A stretch of DNA of 64,000 nucleotides from Argyresthia goedartella (taxonomy: Eukaryota > Arthropoda > Insecta > Lepidoptera > Argyresthiidae). The stretch covers positions 2,108,001-2,172,000 of the forward strand of contig OX463813.1 of NCBI GenBank assembly GCA_949825045.1, in the 5' to 3' direction. The position numbers and the translations under genes are program-made. Positions 32,301 through 41,249 of the stretch are shown here, in pieces. The notes beneath the pieces were generated by a model that saw only the letters and a list, made by a program, of their open reading frames with translations, searched no databases and had not been told where the DNA came from. The stretch's first letter is position 1; each line of letters opens with the position of its first letter.

Positions 32301-32650
32301 AACAGCTTATAATGCTCTAAAAAATCTGCTCCCAAGATTGGTTTGCTTACATTGGCAATTACAAACACCCATTTCAATGCTCTTCTTAATCTTAAATTTA
32401 ATTCTAATGTCACAGTTCCGTAGGTTTGTATCTCCGAACCGTTTGCCGCATATAGTTTATAAGATACATTTCCACGTCGCAAATGTTTGTTCACTTTTGA
32501 TTTTGGAATAACTGAAATGTTCGCACCAGTATCCACTAACCACCGCAACGCGTTTTTACGATCGTACACACAGAGACGATTTTCTCGCAGCACGGTATTT
32601 CCTACGTCTCCTGAGGCCGTTGCTTCTAGTTTTCCGCCGGTTGTTTCCAT
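29393..32650 (-). CDS. pol: Pol polyprotein of CsRn1-like element
   Basis: 1085 codons, uninterrupted, with ATG at 32648-32650 overlapping gag by 25 bases in the -1 phase. Domains: protease DTGA at 40-43 with ILGADF at 105-110; RT about 190-370 with catalytic YIDD at 355-358; RNase H with Asp509, TDHKPL near 574 and DALSR at 621-625. The integrase zinc site is H703, H707, C737, C740; the catalytic triad is D768, D828, E864; a C-terminal PPYDGPYKIV motif is of the GPY/F type. All catalytic residues seem intact. Probably made as Gag-Pol by -1 frameshifting in the overlap; GGAAAAC (about 32628-32634, minus) is a possible but non-classical slip site. Confidence 0.95.
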   Translation of the reverse strand: METTGGKLEATASGDVGNTVLRENRLCVYDRKNALRWLVDTGANISVIPKSKVNKHLRRGNVSYKLYAANGSEIQTYGTVTLELNLRLRRALKWVFVIANVSKPILGADFLEHYKLLVDVSGKCLRDKITDLKTIGILVDDGATTVSTFDGGNPCSEILARYPDITRPFNLKYDTKHGVHHYIDTKGPPVHAKARRLPPDRYDKVREEFRNMQELGICRPSKSEWASPLHVVPKKDGQIRPCGDYRQLNAATKPDRYPIPRLQDFTYGLSGKKLFSHIDANKAFHNIPINPQDVEKTAIITPFGLFEFPRMTFGLCNAAQTYQRFMNDVVLKGIEQIRCEATRESSTEKSNLFCYIDDVIISSHCVECHKKHLDVVCQSYSECGLTINMAKCEFAKDKVEFLGYEVSAEGITPLQSKVEAIMNFPRPQTVEQLRRFLGMINFYRSHLPRAVEQQQELNKFLHNTKKRDKTRITWTEEASKAFEQCKVSLRNAITLAHPLEGVPLALMSDASDSCIGGVLQQWDGKSWRPLGFYSKKLSGTQTKYSTYDRELLAIYLSIEHFQNMIEGRPLIIFTDHKPLSFAFTKPDNGKELARRIRQLAYISEFSTDIRHIKGDLNIVADALSRVETIECPTVFDFADLARAQEADTQITLLLNEASDKNSYELKQCSMPNSDSKIYCEVTQKNIRPYVPENMRKQVFDAIHGISHPGIRTTRRMVAKRYFWPGMNKDVGLWAKTCIACQRAKVVRHTSSGIGQFEKKERFEHIHVDIVGPLQTTQEGYRYVLTVIDRFTRWPEAFPLKTITADIVAKTLYEGWICRFGNCRVITTDKGRQFESDLFTKLMHMLGVSRIRTTPYHPESNGMIERWHRSLKAALMARLSQTSWVDELPTILLGLRTAIRSDSGISAAELVYGQTITLPGEMYVQSPQRSLDEHEYLETLRKSIAQNRPQPSSHSNSRTVFVHPDLKLCEYVFIRNDAVRKPLQPPYDGPYKIVSRTDKYYSIQLPNRITQVSIDRLKPAYLIREDEDTLGRNPRVALRVRGQTNQQTIDMPPPFSNFEPAADLVPASEKCTRSGRVVKRPVRFIN

Positions 32651-33474
32651 GCGCAGGGTTTCTCACATCTAGTCGCTCTTGATCTAAATCGGAAATGGTA
32701 CCGACAGAGCCAGTCCGGACTCTCTGGAGTTCTGTTAGGTGATGGCGATCTGCCCCTTGACGCTGATCTGCCCCTACTCTGGTACCTTGCTTGTGACCTG
32801 CCACGTATCTCGCCGCGCAGAGAAGCTACCTCCAGGACCAATTTGTTCATAGCTGTCATCATCTCTTGCATCGCGAAGTTTGCTGCACCGCTGCTTACCG
32901 ACGCTACCTCGTTCACACTCGTTATGTTTTCCACTACCTTATCTGCAATTGTCCCCAGGTTCTCCAATGTCTGATCTTGACTCGCTGTCAACACCGCTCT
33001 TACAGGCGTCGGTAGTCGTGCCATCCATAATCTATGAACTGTTTCATCACTCGCTTGGCAGTTCCTTGCTAAAGTCATCATTTTTCGTAGCAGCTGCGTG
33101 GGTTTCTGTGATCCCAAATCCATTTCACCGACCAGACGCTGAAATTGTCGTTCTGGAGACTCTTCGTACACCTTGAGAAGCCTCTCTTTGAGTGAAATAT
33201 ATTTCCCTTCTGCTGGTGGTGTATAAAGTATGTCTGAGCACTGTTGTAATGCATCCCTACTTAACTTTGACACTGCCAGTTGGTATTTATATTCGTCACC
33301 TTGTTTCTGGGGGCTGACTATCGCCTCGAACTGCGCGAACCATAAACGCGGCTGTTCCTGCCAGAATTCAGGGATTCTCGCCGACACCGAAATTGACGCC
33401 ATTTCAGATGGTTGCTCTTCTTTGCTGGGTCCGGCGGCGGCTCCAGCCTTGTCTTGGCCCGCTCCCTTACTCAT
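32626..33474 (-). CDS. gag: Gag of CsRn1-like element
   Basis: 282 codons. An alanine/glycine-rich start is followed by a capsid-like domain at about 30-190 (PEFWQEQPRLWFAQFEA, KYQLAVSKL, QLLRKMMTLAR) and an Arg/Ser-rich linker (GRSASRGRSPSPNR). The end carries the atypical C-X2-H-X9-C-X3-C motif at C257, H260, C270, C274. This CHCC knuckle, in place of CCHC, is the known hallmark of the CsRn1/Kabuki gypsy group. Ends in TAG within the pol overlap. Open and intact. Confidence 0.92.
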   Translation of the reverse strand: MSKGAGQDKAGAAAGPSKEEQPSEMASISVSARIPEFWQEQPRLWFAQFEAIVSPQKQGDEYKYQLAVSKLSRDALQQCSDILYTPPAEGKYISLKERLLKVYEESPERQFQRLVGEMDLGSQKPTQLLRKMMTLARNCQASDETVHRLWMARLPTPVRAVLTASQDQTLENLGTIADKVVENITSVNEVASVSSGAANFAMQEMMTAMNKLVLEVASLRGEIRGRSQARYQSRGRSASRGRSPSPNRTPESPDWLCRYHFRFRSRATRCEKPCAWKQPAEN

Positions 33475-33604
33475 TGTTCCACGTTGAAACTCCGGCCAAG
33501 TCGTGGTTACTTAGCCGGGAGTCGTCCCGTCGCCGCTCGTTCGTAGGTAGGTATACACTTGTCACTGCACTGATTCCCAGAAAAAAAAGAGTCGGGGTCA
33601 CCAA
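33475..33604 (-). promoter_or_regulatory. Leader and tRNA-Trp primer binding site of CsRn1-like element
   Basis: At 33591-33603 (minus) TGGTGACCCCGAC matches the primer site for insect tRNA-Trp (3' end GTCGGGGTCACCA), as expected for CsRn1/Kabuki elements. It directly abuts the LTR end at 33605. Confidence 0.85.
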
Positions 33605-33794
33605 TTTAGGAGTGTCAATAATATTCACTTAGTCTTTAGTATAGATCCTTTATTACAGTTCAGCTTTACACGGTACACCTGGGATAACACAGAAGAGACA
33701 AGTTACTTAGAACGCGATTACGGAACGACTAACTCGCAAGCAGAGCGCACTCGCTACCACTGTTACATATTGCTGACATAAGCATGTCCCTACA
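33605..33794 (-). repeat. 5' LTR of CsRn1-like element
   Basis: 190 bp, identical to 27944-28133, followed on the plus strand by the CTTT target duplication. The plus-strand ATG at 33784 lies in this LTR, so it is not the env start. Confidence 0.93.
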
Positions 33795-33798
33795 CTTT

Positions 33799-34374
33799 CA
33801 GACTTTACAGTTTCACTCATCTCAAACGTATAAACAAACTTTGCCAAGCCAATTGTTAATCGATTTCAACATAATCGAAGATGATTGTTGTAAGTATAAT
33901 TTTATCAATAATAGTGCAGGTGTAATTTCTGCTATTTCTATAACTGATGTTGATTTAGAATCACTGAAACTAGCTTCTCATAAACTTGATAATCTTGAAA
34001 ACCAAATTAATCAAGCTAAGAATCAGTCCCATATATTTAAATACGGACATTATTATTCTGGAACTACTTATGCCATAGTAGTAGCTATTATAATTTACTT
34101 AGTATATAAGGCATATAAGAAATGGTTTTCACCCTGCTGTAAAAACACATCTTGTTGCATCCAAATATATAACCAGTGTCATAATAAGAAGTCTAGTAGA
34201 AATGAAACAAAGTATAATACATCTATTGAATTCACAGAATCTGATGAATCATTTGAATGCGATAAAAAGTCTGTTAGAAGCCTGCCTGAAATAGAAATAA
34301 ATAAAAACAAAAGTAAAGTTATGTTTAGGAATTTTGAAAAAATACCCGTAAATCGGAACTTAAGTAACTATTAA
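33799..34374 (+). pseudogene. env: env (F-like fusion glycoprotein), C-terminal piece
   Basis: Resumes after the CTTT duplication and ends TAA at 34372-34374. Holds the end of the ectodomain with two Cys, a heptad-like segment, a single transmembrane span (TTYAIVVAIIIYLVY), and a Cys- and Lys-rich cytoplasmic tail. In phase with the middle piece if the CsRn1-like element and one duplication copy are ignored. About 210 bases separate it from the polypurine tract. Confidence 0.8.
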
Positions 34375-34576
34375 TAATAAAATAACATATTTAAAATTAT
34401 TGATTTCTATTTCGGAACTTAGATTTTACTATTATAGTGTAGCGATACTGCTTAAAGATAGTAAAGGTGACATTCAAGTTAGTATTTAGTCACTGTATCT
34501 TATTTTGATTTTAATCTAAATCTATTTGTTTTATTTACTCCTTCGTTTATCTTAAATTGATAAAGCTCAGTCTTAT

Positions 34577-34585
34577 GGGGGGAGA
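34577..34585 (+). promoter_or_regulatory. Polypurine tract of env-bearing gypsy element
   Basis: GGGGGGAGA directly before the 3' LTR, the usual plus-strand priming site. Confidence 0.85.
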
Positions 34586-34820
34586 TGTTATAACCGAATG
34601 TAGTTTGCAGTAAACGCTGACTTAAGCTAATTCATTTTATATAAAACTGTTTTCGATAGAGACTGGCAGTAGTCACCCCACAACCTTTGTCCGATACATA
34701 CATTGTAAACTCTCGTTATTTTTGTCTAAAATTCGGTGTGTAGTACAGTGAAATAAATTTATTCAGCAGCAGTAATAAAAGTGTTTTTTTAAAAAGGACC
34801 CACGGAGCGCCATCCTTACA
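34586..34820 (+). repeat. 3' LTR of the env-bearing gypsy element
   Basis: 235 bp, same ends as 15221-15455, differing at about one position. Followed by the target duplication GTAC (34821-34824). Confidence 0.95.
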
Positions 34821-34824
34821 GTAC

Positions 34825-35354
34825 GCATATTCACTATGATCAACCGTAGGTTATCACTCAAGTCATTCGGTATGGCCGATACACAAAATCTGTTGATCGC
34901 TGACCATACAAGCTTGTTGCGATTAATTAAGCCTTCCCGACCACTAGCGCGCGCAGCAAAGACCACTAGAATGCTATTCATACTAGTCGTGTCAGACTCT
35001 CCATCTGATACCAACCAACCGCAATTGTATATTTGCAATCAACATAATAGCTTTCTCCGTATCGTTCCGTAATAACCTTCCATTATTTAGTTATTCGTAT
35101 TTTATTCAGCGCGCAGCCAAATCGGCTCGGATCCCTACACATCTCGCAGGAATGCGACAAAAAACCTGACCTGTAACCTTCCTAGAACCATCCCACGCGT
35201 CAGCTCATTGTTTTTTGCTAACTTGCCCTGAGCTACGCAAAAACCCCAAACGTTATATGAACCGATTCTCGTATTCAAAACAGCGCGGCGATGGGCCAGC
35301 CCTCTATCACGCAGAATGAAGTATCAAATGTACCGACTCTCGTGTACCATTACA
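34825..35354 (-). repeat. Old gypsy-type element: left LTR, second segment
   Basis: Continues the LTR begun at 13525 and ends CCATTACA. Nearly identical to 37152-37690. The bases just beyond (35355-35366, complement GGTCTGGGAGGGGGC) form the polypurine tract on the element's minus strand. Confidence 0.8.
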
Positions 35355-37082
35355 GCCCCCTCCCAGACCTTGAGACACTGTTTATCTCAGTTAACATGGC
35401 GCAAGGATCTCATTACCACTATGTTACCCATGCTTTGTCCATATCTACTCTATATGTACGGACATCTCAAATCATGTACACAGACCGATGAATCTGTCAA
35501 TTATGTATATAATATTTACACAACTCGATTGAGTTCTCTCCTGTCTTATCTTATTTATCTATCTAACTATACAACCTCGCTTACCCGCAACTTATCCTAA
35601 TTCGTATTACTATATATATACAAATTGTTTTTTTTTTGTTTTTTTTTTTGTTTTTGTTTCCAAATCATGCAAGATCCTTAAATCTACAAAGTAGTTACTC
35701 AAATTTACAGCTTACAGCTTAATTATATAACTTTTATACACTATCTTATTTATCTACGCCCTTATTCGTCCTCACATAATACCTGGCTATATTTATAGTA
35801 TTGAAGTTACCCAATATCTCATTTGAACCCGGATCTACTAAAGTATAACAGTTCGGATATATCACTGCCGAAATAACATAAGGCCCTTTATACAACAATG
35901 AAAATTTCCGCATGATTTTATGTTCTTTATTTGAACGCACAAAGGTCTTAAGTTTCACATAATCACCTATACGATAGACTTCTAACTTACGCCGTTTGTC
36001 TGCCTGTCGCTTACGTCGTTCACTAGAACTTTTAGAGTTTTCTATCGCTACATTCCGCACCTGTACCGTATCTCGCACAATATGGCCTAATAACCATTCA
36101 TCGCCTAATTCCTTGTCAATAGTTAACGGTTCCCGCCTACCAAACGCTAACTCATTAGGCGCAAAGCCTGTGCTTGTGTGTTCGATATTATTATAGCAAT
36201 TTTGAATGTCCGGTAACACGTCGACCCAACTACGATTACTTCCGCCGCAATAAGTTCTAATCAGTCGACCTAGCTCACGATTCACTCTTTCTACGCTATT
36301 AGAATTTGGACAATACACCGACGTATGAGTGACCCGAATCCCCAGCTGTTTGAGACCGAATTCCCAAACTTTCGATATGAACTGTGGTCCTGAGTCCGTA
36401 ATTATAGTTTAGATAGGTATTTCCCTATGAAATCTCTTTGTACAAGCGAGCACGCTCCTACCTGTAGCTTTTCGCATTGGATACAATTTAATTACCTTAC
36501 TGTACACGTCTTGAATCACATATATATATTGATATCCGAATTTACCTACGGGCAATGGCCCATAAAGGTCCGAGAAAACTTTCTCACCCAACCTTTCCGC
36601 CAACACCGGTGTACAAGGACCAACGGTATTGTTAGTACTTGGTTTGACCTTTGACATATGTCACAACTTCTTATCACCGTGCTAATCACCCTACTCATAT
36701 GAAGAAAATAATATCTGTCCTTCATCAGTGCTAATATTTTATATCTGCCGTAGTGACCTATTTCTTCATATATGTGTAAAATTAGTTCCTCCTGTAGTGA
36801 TTTCGGAATTACTAGCAACTGTACGTTCCGCTTCGGCACGTGAAAATATAACGTATCACCTACTAGCTTGTAGTTTTCAAACCCTCTCGTTTCCGTATCT
36901 ACCACACTACGTCTGATACAACCGTTAATTCGATTTAACCGCTCATCTTCGCTTTGTAATCTCGCAATGTCCCGTAAACTCGAAATAACACTTGCGGTAT
37001 TCGATGTCTGAAACCAGAAAATTCCCGGCTGAACATTCATACTGTTATCCATGCCTCCAGGTCCTGCTATTTGCCTGCTTAG
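35355..37082 (-). pseudogene. pol: Old gypsy-type element: integrase remnants
   Basis: Minus-strand Ty3/gypsy integrase, decayed. 36546-37052 begins just after the RNase H end (LSRQ) and has the zinc domain (H..GHYGRYK..CDICQRS), then loses frame. The core continues in another frame at 36657-35746: FSDLYGPL (first Asp), a TAA at 36409-36411, TDSGPQF (second Asp), then PNSNSVERVNREL (Glu) and a C-terminal LLYKGPYVI motif. Everything upstream (gag, protease, RT) is missing because the right LTR is joined directly to the RNase H end at about 37082. 35367-35745 is untranslated 3' region with poly-T runs. Confidence 0.75.
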
Positions 37083-37690
37083 CGTGTCTTATCACTAACT
37101 ACTCAGGGTCTAATTTCAACCATGCCATGCAGATCCGCCGTTCTACAAATTGTGTGTATGCATATTCACTATGATCAACCGTAGGTTATCACTCAAGTCA
37201 TTCGGTATGGCCGATACACAAAATCTGTTGATCGCTGACCATATAAGCTTGTTGCGATTAATTAAGCCTTCCCGACCGCTAGCGCGCGCAGCAAAGACCA
37301 CTAGAATGCTATTCATACTAGTCGTGTCAGACTCTCCATCTCATACCAACCAACCGCAATTGTATATTTGCAATCAACATAATAGCTTTCTCCGTATCGT
37401 TCCATAATAACCTTCCATTATTTAGTTATTCATATTTTATTCAGCGCGCAGCCAAATCGGCTCGGATCCCTACACATCTCGCAGGAATGCGACAAAAAAA
37501 CCTGACCTGTAACCTTCCTCGAACCAACCCACGCGTCGGCTCATTGTTTTTTGCTAACTTGCCCTGAGCTACGCAAAAACCCCAAACGTTATATGAACCG
37601 ATTCTCGTATTCAAAACAGCGCGGCGATGGGCCAGCCCTCTATCACGCAGAATGAAGTATCAAATGTACCGACTCTCGTGTACCATTACA
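37083..37690 (-). repeat. Old gypsy-type element: truncated right LTR
   Basis: Matches 15147-15220 joined to 34825-35354 without the gypsy, so it preserves the empty insertion site at about 37148-37157. It lacks about 1.6 kb of the LTR plus the front of the internal region: one deletion joins LTR to RNase H near 37082. Ends CCATTACA, followed by GCAG (37691-37694), the 4 bp duplication matching 13521-13524. Confidence 0.8.
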
Positions 37691-37694
37691 GCAG

Positions 37695-37985
37695 CGCCTC
37701 GCTATTAGCGCGCGTACGCGGCAGCTCCAACTCCATTCTTCGCACGTTGGCTGGACGGTGGGACTCGCCGCTGCTGGTTCACTGGGTGAGGCTACTTTCG
37801 AGTGGGTAGCCTAGGCACTCGTCATTCTTCCCCTGCCGTGTGTGTGTTTTTATTTCTAAATTTTTTGACATTTTTATTTTGTAATGATTTATTTGAATAC
37901 TAATTTTATTTTATGGTTGACATACTGTGTAATTTATTCTATGGGCTTTTATGCCTGCAATAAACGATTATTATTCTTAATATTG
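37695..37985 (+). pseudogene. LINE ORF2 C-terminus and 3' UTR, resumption after the nest
   Basis: Reads SLLARVRGSSNSILRT, then GRWDSPLLVHWVRLLSSG and TAG (37807-37809). This continues the RKRS of 13211-13524 in phase across the GCAG site. The 3' UTR runs to TGCCTGCAATAAACG and a (TTA)-rich end near 37985. Together with the 13.2 kb piece it shows the LINE was the oldest layer. Confidence 0.8.
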
Positions 37986-38264
37986 CAGCTTGTCTTTGTT
38001 CTTATTGATTTATTTTGTTAGATAGTTATTTTAAGACATGTTATCGGCACTTATGGATACGATGTTTCAATATTAATATTAAATTTAATAATATTGAAAT
38101 AAGATCAGATTATTTGTATATTGTAGATAATAGAAAAAAAAAACATCCCAGCAGAGCTTCTTGGTGCTATCTTCTCTAACGGGTGTATTTACGAAGCACT
38201 GGTAGAGTTTATGGCGTCTCCTTTTCTATTCATCCATGAATCACCACTTGAAAGGGAGATTTTC
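37986..38264. repeat. Repeat shared (inverted) with 49560-49800; no gene
   Basis: GCAGCTTGTCTTTG, TTAAGACATGTTATCGGCAC and GAAGCACTGGTAGAGT recur in the same order on the opposite strand at 49560-49810. Contains an AT-rich palindrome at about 38067-38103 (TTTCAATATT mirrored). Confidence 0.5.
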
Positions 38265-38620
38265 TTTTTAGGGTTCCGTAGAGAATAAGGAACCCTTATA
38301 GTTTCGTCAAGTCTGTCTGTCCGTCCGTCCGTCCGTCCGTATGTCGCAGCAACTTTATGCAGAAACTATAAAGACTACTCAGTTGAAACTTGGTATGTAG
38401 ATGTATTATGTAAATTGCCTTAGGATAACTACAAAAAAAAAAATAAGATTAAAGGGGGCTTGCCATACATGGAACTGAAACCAAAATATATTTTTTTCAT
38501 CAAAACTATATGTGTGGGGTGTCTGTAGATAGGTCTTCAAAAATGACGTTGAGATACCTGAAACCATTTTTCTTCAAAGTAAATTGTTAAAGAGACAGAC
38601 AAATTATTGTATGTAAATTT
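38265..38620 (+). repeat. Lepidopteran repeat with 'agggttccgta' start and (TCCG)n
   Basis: TTTTTAGGGTTCCGTAGAG, GGAACCCTTATAGTTTCG and a (TCCG)n microsatellite at about 38318-38339, followed by GAAACTTGGTATGTAG. Typical of a high-copy moth/butterfly repeat; non-coding. Confidence 0.6.
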
Positions 38621-38817
38621 TGTTCATACTATATTTTGCGGCTGTCAAAAGTCTAGTGCAAGTCGGCCTTAGAATCATAATTCATCAGGCCGGTCTGCAT
38701 ACTAAGATACGCCGCCTGACCCATCTTATTCAGTTTCTTACAGTCTGGCATGAAATCTGTTTTATTATCGTATGTAGGGGTATTTTACAATACAATAAAC
38801 TCGTAATGCGTATGTCG

Positions 38818-39312
38818 CAGTTGGTTATTTAAATCAGACATTTAACTAACTCTCTAGACTGTTAATTAAATACCGACGTTAAACCAAGTCACTAGCATTT
38901 TGATTGAAATAAAGCATCGTCGAAAACGTTTAACAATCTGTCTTACTGAAAGCCGGCGTATTGGAAAACAAGATGGCGACACGACAACAGCTAATTTGCA
39001 CAGTTTATATCAAGGCAAAACATTGCGGTAGCTTAGGTAAAGGGTAAAGGGGGTGACCGAAGCGAAGCCCCCTTTATCCTTCGTGTTAGGTTGAACATGT
39101 AAGAACAACAAAAAATACTTAAAACATAAACTTGAGTACACATAAAATAATATTTATATTGTATATGTATTGTTGCCTAGGAACGTTTAGACAACGCGTT
39201 AAACGTTTCGTTCATCACTTGTCTGACGGAATTTCAGTGACTTGGTTAAACGTCGGTATTTAATTAACGGTCTAGAGAGTTAGCTAAGTATCTGATTTAA
39301 CCAGCTAACTGC
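38818..39312. mobile_element. MITE with ~80 bp terminal inverted repeats
   Basis: The left arm 38818-38895 (GCAGTTGGTTATTT, then ACTAACTCTCTAGACTG, then AATACCGACGTT) is mirrored with few mismatches at 39230-39312. The interior includes GGGTGACCGAAGCGAAGCCC and a segment (TTCGTGTTAGGTTGAACATG) shared with the MITE at 2611-3205. Non-coding. Target duplication not obvious. Confidence 0.7.
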
Positions 39313-40339
39313 CACACATACACTTAGATACCCTGTGTCATGGGAAATGGAAATCCCGACGTTAATTACTATCCTTGCACGTGGAATGCAAATACTTTTG
39401 CTCAAATAAAGTGCCGCTTATATGTCATAATAGCACTCTCACATCATCCCGAGCAAGACACTGTAGTAGCATGACTGAGTGATAGTCAAATTTTGATTTG
39501 TTCGTTGTGCATCCGGGCTTGTGCAAAGCTCTAGCTAATATATTTGATTATTCAGTTATTTCCGTACCACATGTACGCAAAGATTGGATTTTAATAATAC
39601 ATCACTATTTACGATAGTTTGACGCATGCAGTCGTATTTGCGGTTAATTTATATCGAAATAGTGATGTACTGACGGCGGCAATCGCTTAATTGATAAGAT
39701 GTAATGTTTCTATATGTGTAATTGCTTTGTCAATAGGTAGGTAGTCAATTTATATCCACTGCTGGGCACCTAAAATGTCATAGAAATGTAAATATTTTTC
39801 AAGAGCGCTCTGCCAGCGTTTGGAAGACTTTACTATCTTAACACACACACACACACACATAACGTCACGCCTTTTTTCCATAAGGGATGGCAGAGGCACA
39901 ATTGTGCCCACTTTGAGCCAGTTATTCAATACTCCATTTTTGCGTGACAGGGGGCTAGCCCTTCGCCGCAGCTATGGAGTTATGATGGTTTCCTCACGAT
40001 GTTTTCCAGACCGTTAGAAGGACCGTATAATCTACTTAAGATAAATTAACTATCTCATTGGTGCATTGTCAGGAATCGAACCTGCATCTCCTGTGTGAGA
40101 AGCAAGCGTGAAACCGAATAGACCACGGATCTCTGTCTTGAAATATGTATAAATAAGTAACACATGAATCAAAAAATCCCCAAGCTCTAAACATATGATC
40201 TCTCGCATACAGACAGTATACTCAAAACTTAGATGCCGAGTAATAAAAATAATAGTTTGATCGATAGTTACGAATTATAGAAACAACACATCACTAAACA
40301 TAAACATGTGACTGTAATCAAGCCAACCGATCGTCCATT
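39313..40339. other. Mixed short repeats; no gene
   Basis: A 13 bp perfect inverted repeat, TACATCACTATTT at 39598-39610 and 39657-39669, frames a 72-base palindromic insert. An (AC)n run at 39841-39859 is followed by a repeat with GGCGTGACG-type ends (39860-40020, also near 42715 and 48570). A tRNA-like segment at 40070-40135 has a B-box (GGTTCGATTCC on minus) but no good A box. Confidence 0.4.
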
Positions 40340-41212
40340 ACAAATAACGCGGCAAATAACACCGCGGCTTATGTAACTACAGCCTAATAATACAAACTAA
40401 ACTAGGGCTGGTGTGAATACATCCTAATAATAAATATTTATCTGGAAGTTAGTTCTGAATAATTACAAATAACGCTGCAAATAACACCGCGGCATATGTG
40501 ACTACAGCCTAATAATAAATACTAAACTAGGGTTGGTGTGAATACAGCCTAATAATAAATAATTATCTGGAAGTTTGTTCTGAATAATTACAAATAACGC
40601 TGCAAATAACACCGCGGCTGATGTGACTACAGCCTAATAATAAATACTAAACTAGGGCTGGTGTGAATACAGCCTAATAATACATAATTATCTGGAATTT
40701 AGTTCTGAATAATTACAAATAATGCTGCAAATAACACCGCGGCATATGTGACTACAGCCTAATAATAAATACTAAACTAGGGCTGGTGTGAATACAGCCT
40801 AATAAAACAAAATTATCGGGAAGTTAGTTCTAAATAATTACAAATAACGCTTCAAATAACACCGCGGCATATGTGACTACAGCCTAATAATAAATACTAA
40901 ACTAGGGCTGGTTTGAATACAGCCTAATAATACATAATTATCTGGAAGTTAGTTCTAAATAACTACAAATAACGCTGCAAATAACACCGCGGCATATGTG
41001 ACTACAGCCTAATAATAAATACTAAACTAGGGCTGGTGTGAATACAGCCTAATAATACATAATTATCTGGAAGTTAGTTATAAATAATACAAATAACGCA
41101 GCAAATAACACCGCGGCATATGTGACTACAGCCTAATAATAAATACTAAACTAGGGCTGGTGTGAATACTGCCTAATAATACATAATTATTTGGAAAATA
41201 GTTCTGAATACA
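40340..41212 (+). repeat. Tandem repeat, 7 units of 125 bp
   Basis: ACAAATAACG starts at 40340, 40465, 40590, 40715, 40840, 40965 (period exactly 125) and 41089 (124). Each unit carries CACCGCGGCATATGTGACTACAG-like and GGTGTGAATACAG-like halves: the word ACAGCCTAATAAT occurs twice per unit, about 40 bases apart, so the unit looks like a diverged dimer. Units differ at a few bases each. No coding frame. Confidence 0.9.
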
Positions 41213-41249
41213 GTTGCTAAACGGGGCTATCAAAGCAAGATTGTTTCCC

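Larger units (their letters stand above)
27940..33798 (-). mobile_element. CsRn1/Kabuki-like Ty3/gypsy element, apparently intact, inserted in env
   Basis: 190 bp LTRs at 27944-28133 and 33605-33794 that read identically, a CTTT duplication at 27940-27943 and 33795-33798, a tRNA-Trp primer site, gag with the CHCC motif, a full pol, a small third ORF, and polypurine tract AAGAGGGGGATGAG next to the 3' LTR. 5,851 bp. Identical LTRs and uninterrupted genes point to a very recent insertion and potential activity. It is the youngest layer of the nest. Confidence 0.95.
15221..34820 (+). mobile_element. Env-bearing Ty3/gypsy LTR retrotransposon, carrying two nested insertions
   Basis: Complete architecture: 235 bp LTRs at both ends differing at about one position (GGATCC against GGACCC), tRNA-Leu primer site, gag, -1 slippery site, pol in the order protease-RT-RNase H-integrase, env, polypurine tract, and a GTAC duplication at 15217-15220 and 34821-34824. 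The empty site is preserved in the partner LTR at 37148-37157 (GTGTATGCAT). Removing the BEL (22410-27404) and CsRn1-like (27944-33794) insertions and their duplications leaves an element of about 8.7 kb. Near-identical LTRs indicate recent insertion. Env is interrupted, so this copy cannot make it. Confidence 0.92.

Noticed and set aside
33784..34374. 196-residue ORF beginning at 33784 as a separate membrane protein
   Set aside because: Its ATG lies in the LTR of the CsRn1-like element; the rest is the env C-terminus.
35746..37052. Functional integrase gene
   Set aside because: Spread over two frames with a TAA at 36409-36411 and no upstream RT or gag.
40340..41212. CRISPR array or satellite-encoded protein
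   Set aside because: Units are 125 bp and tandem without unique spacers, in a eukaryotic context, and there is no open frame.
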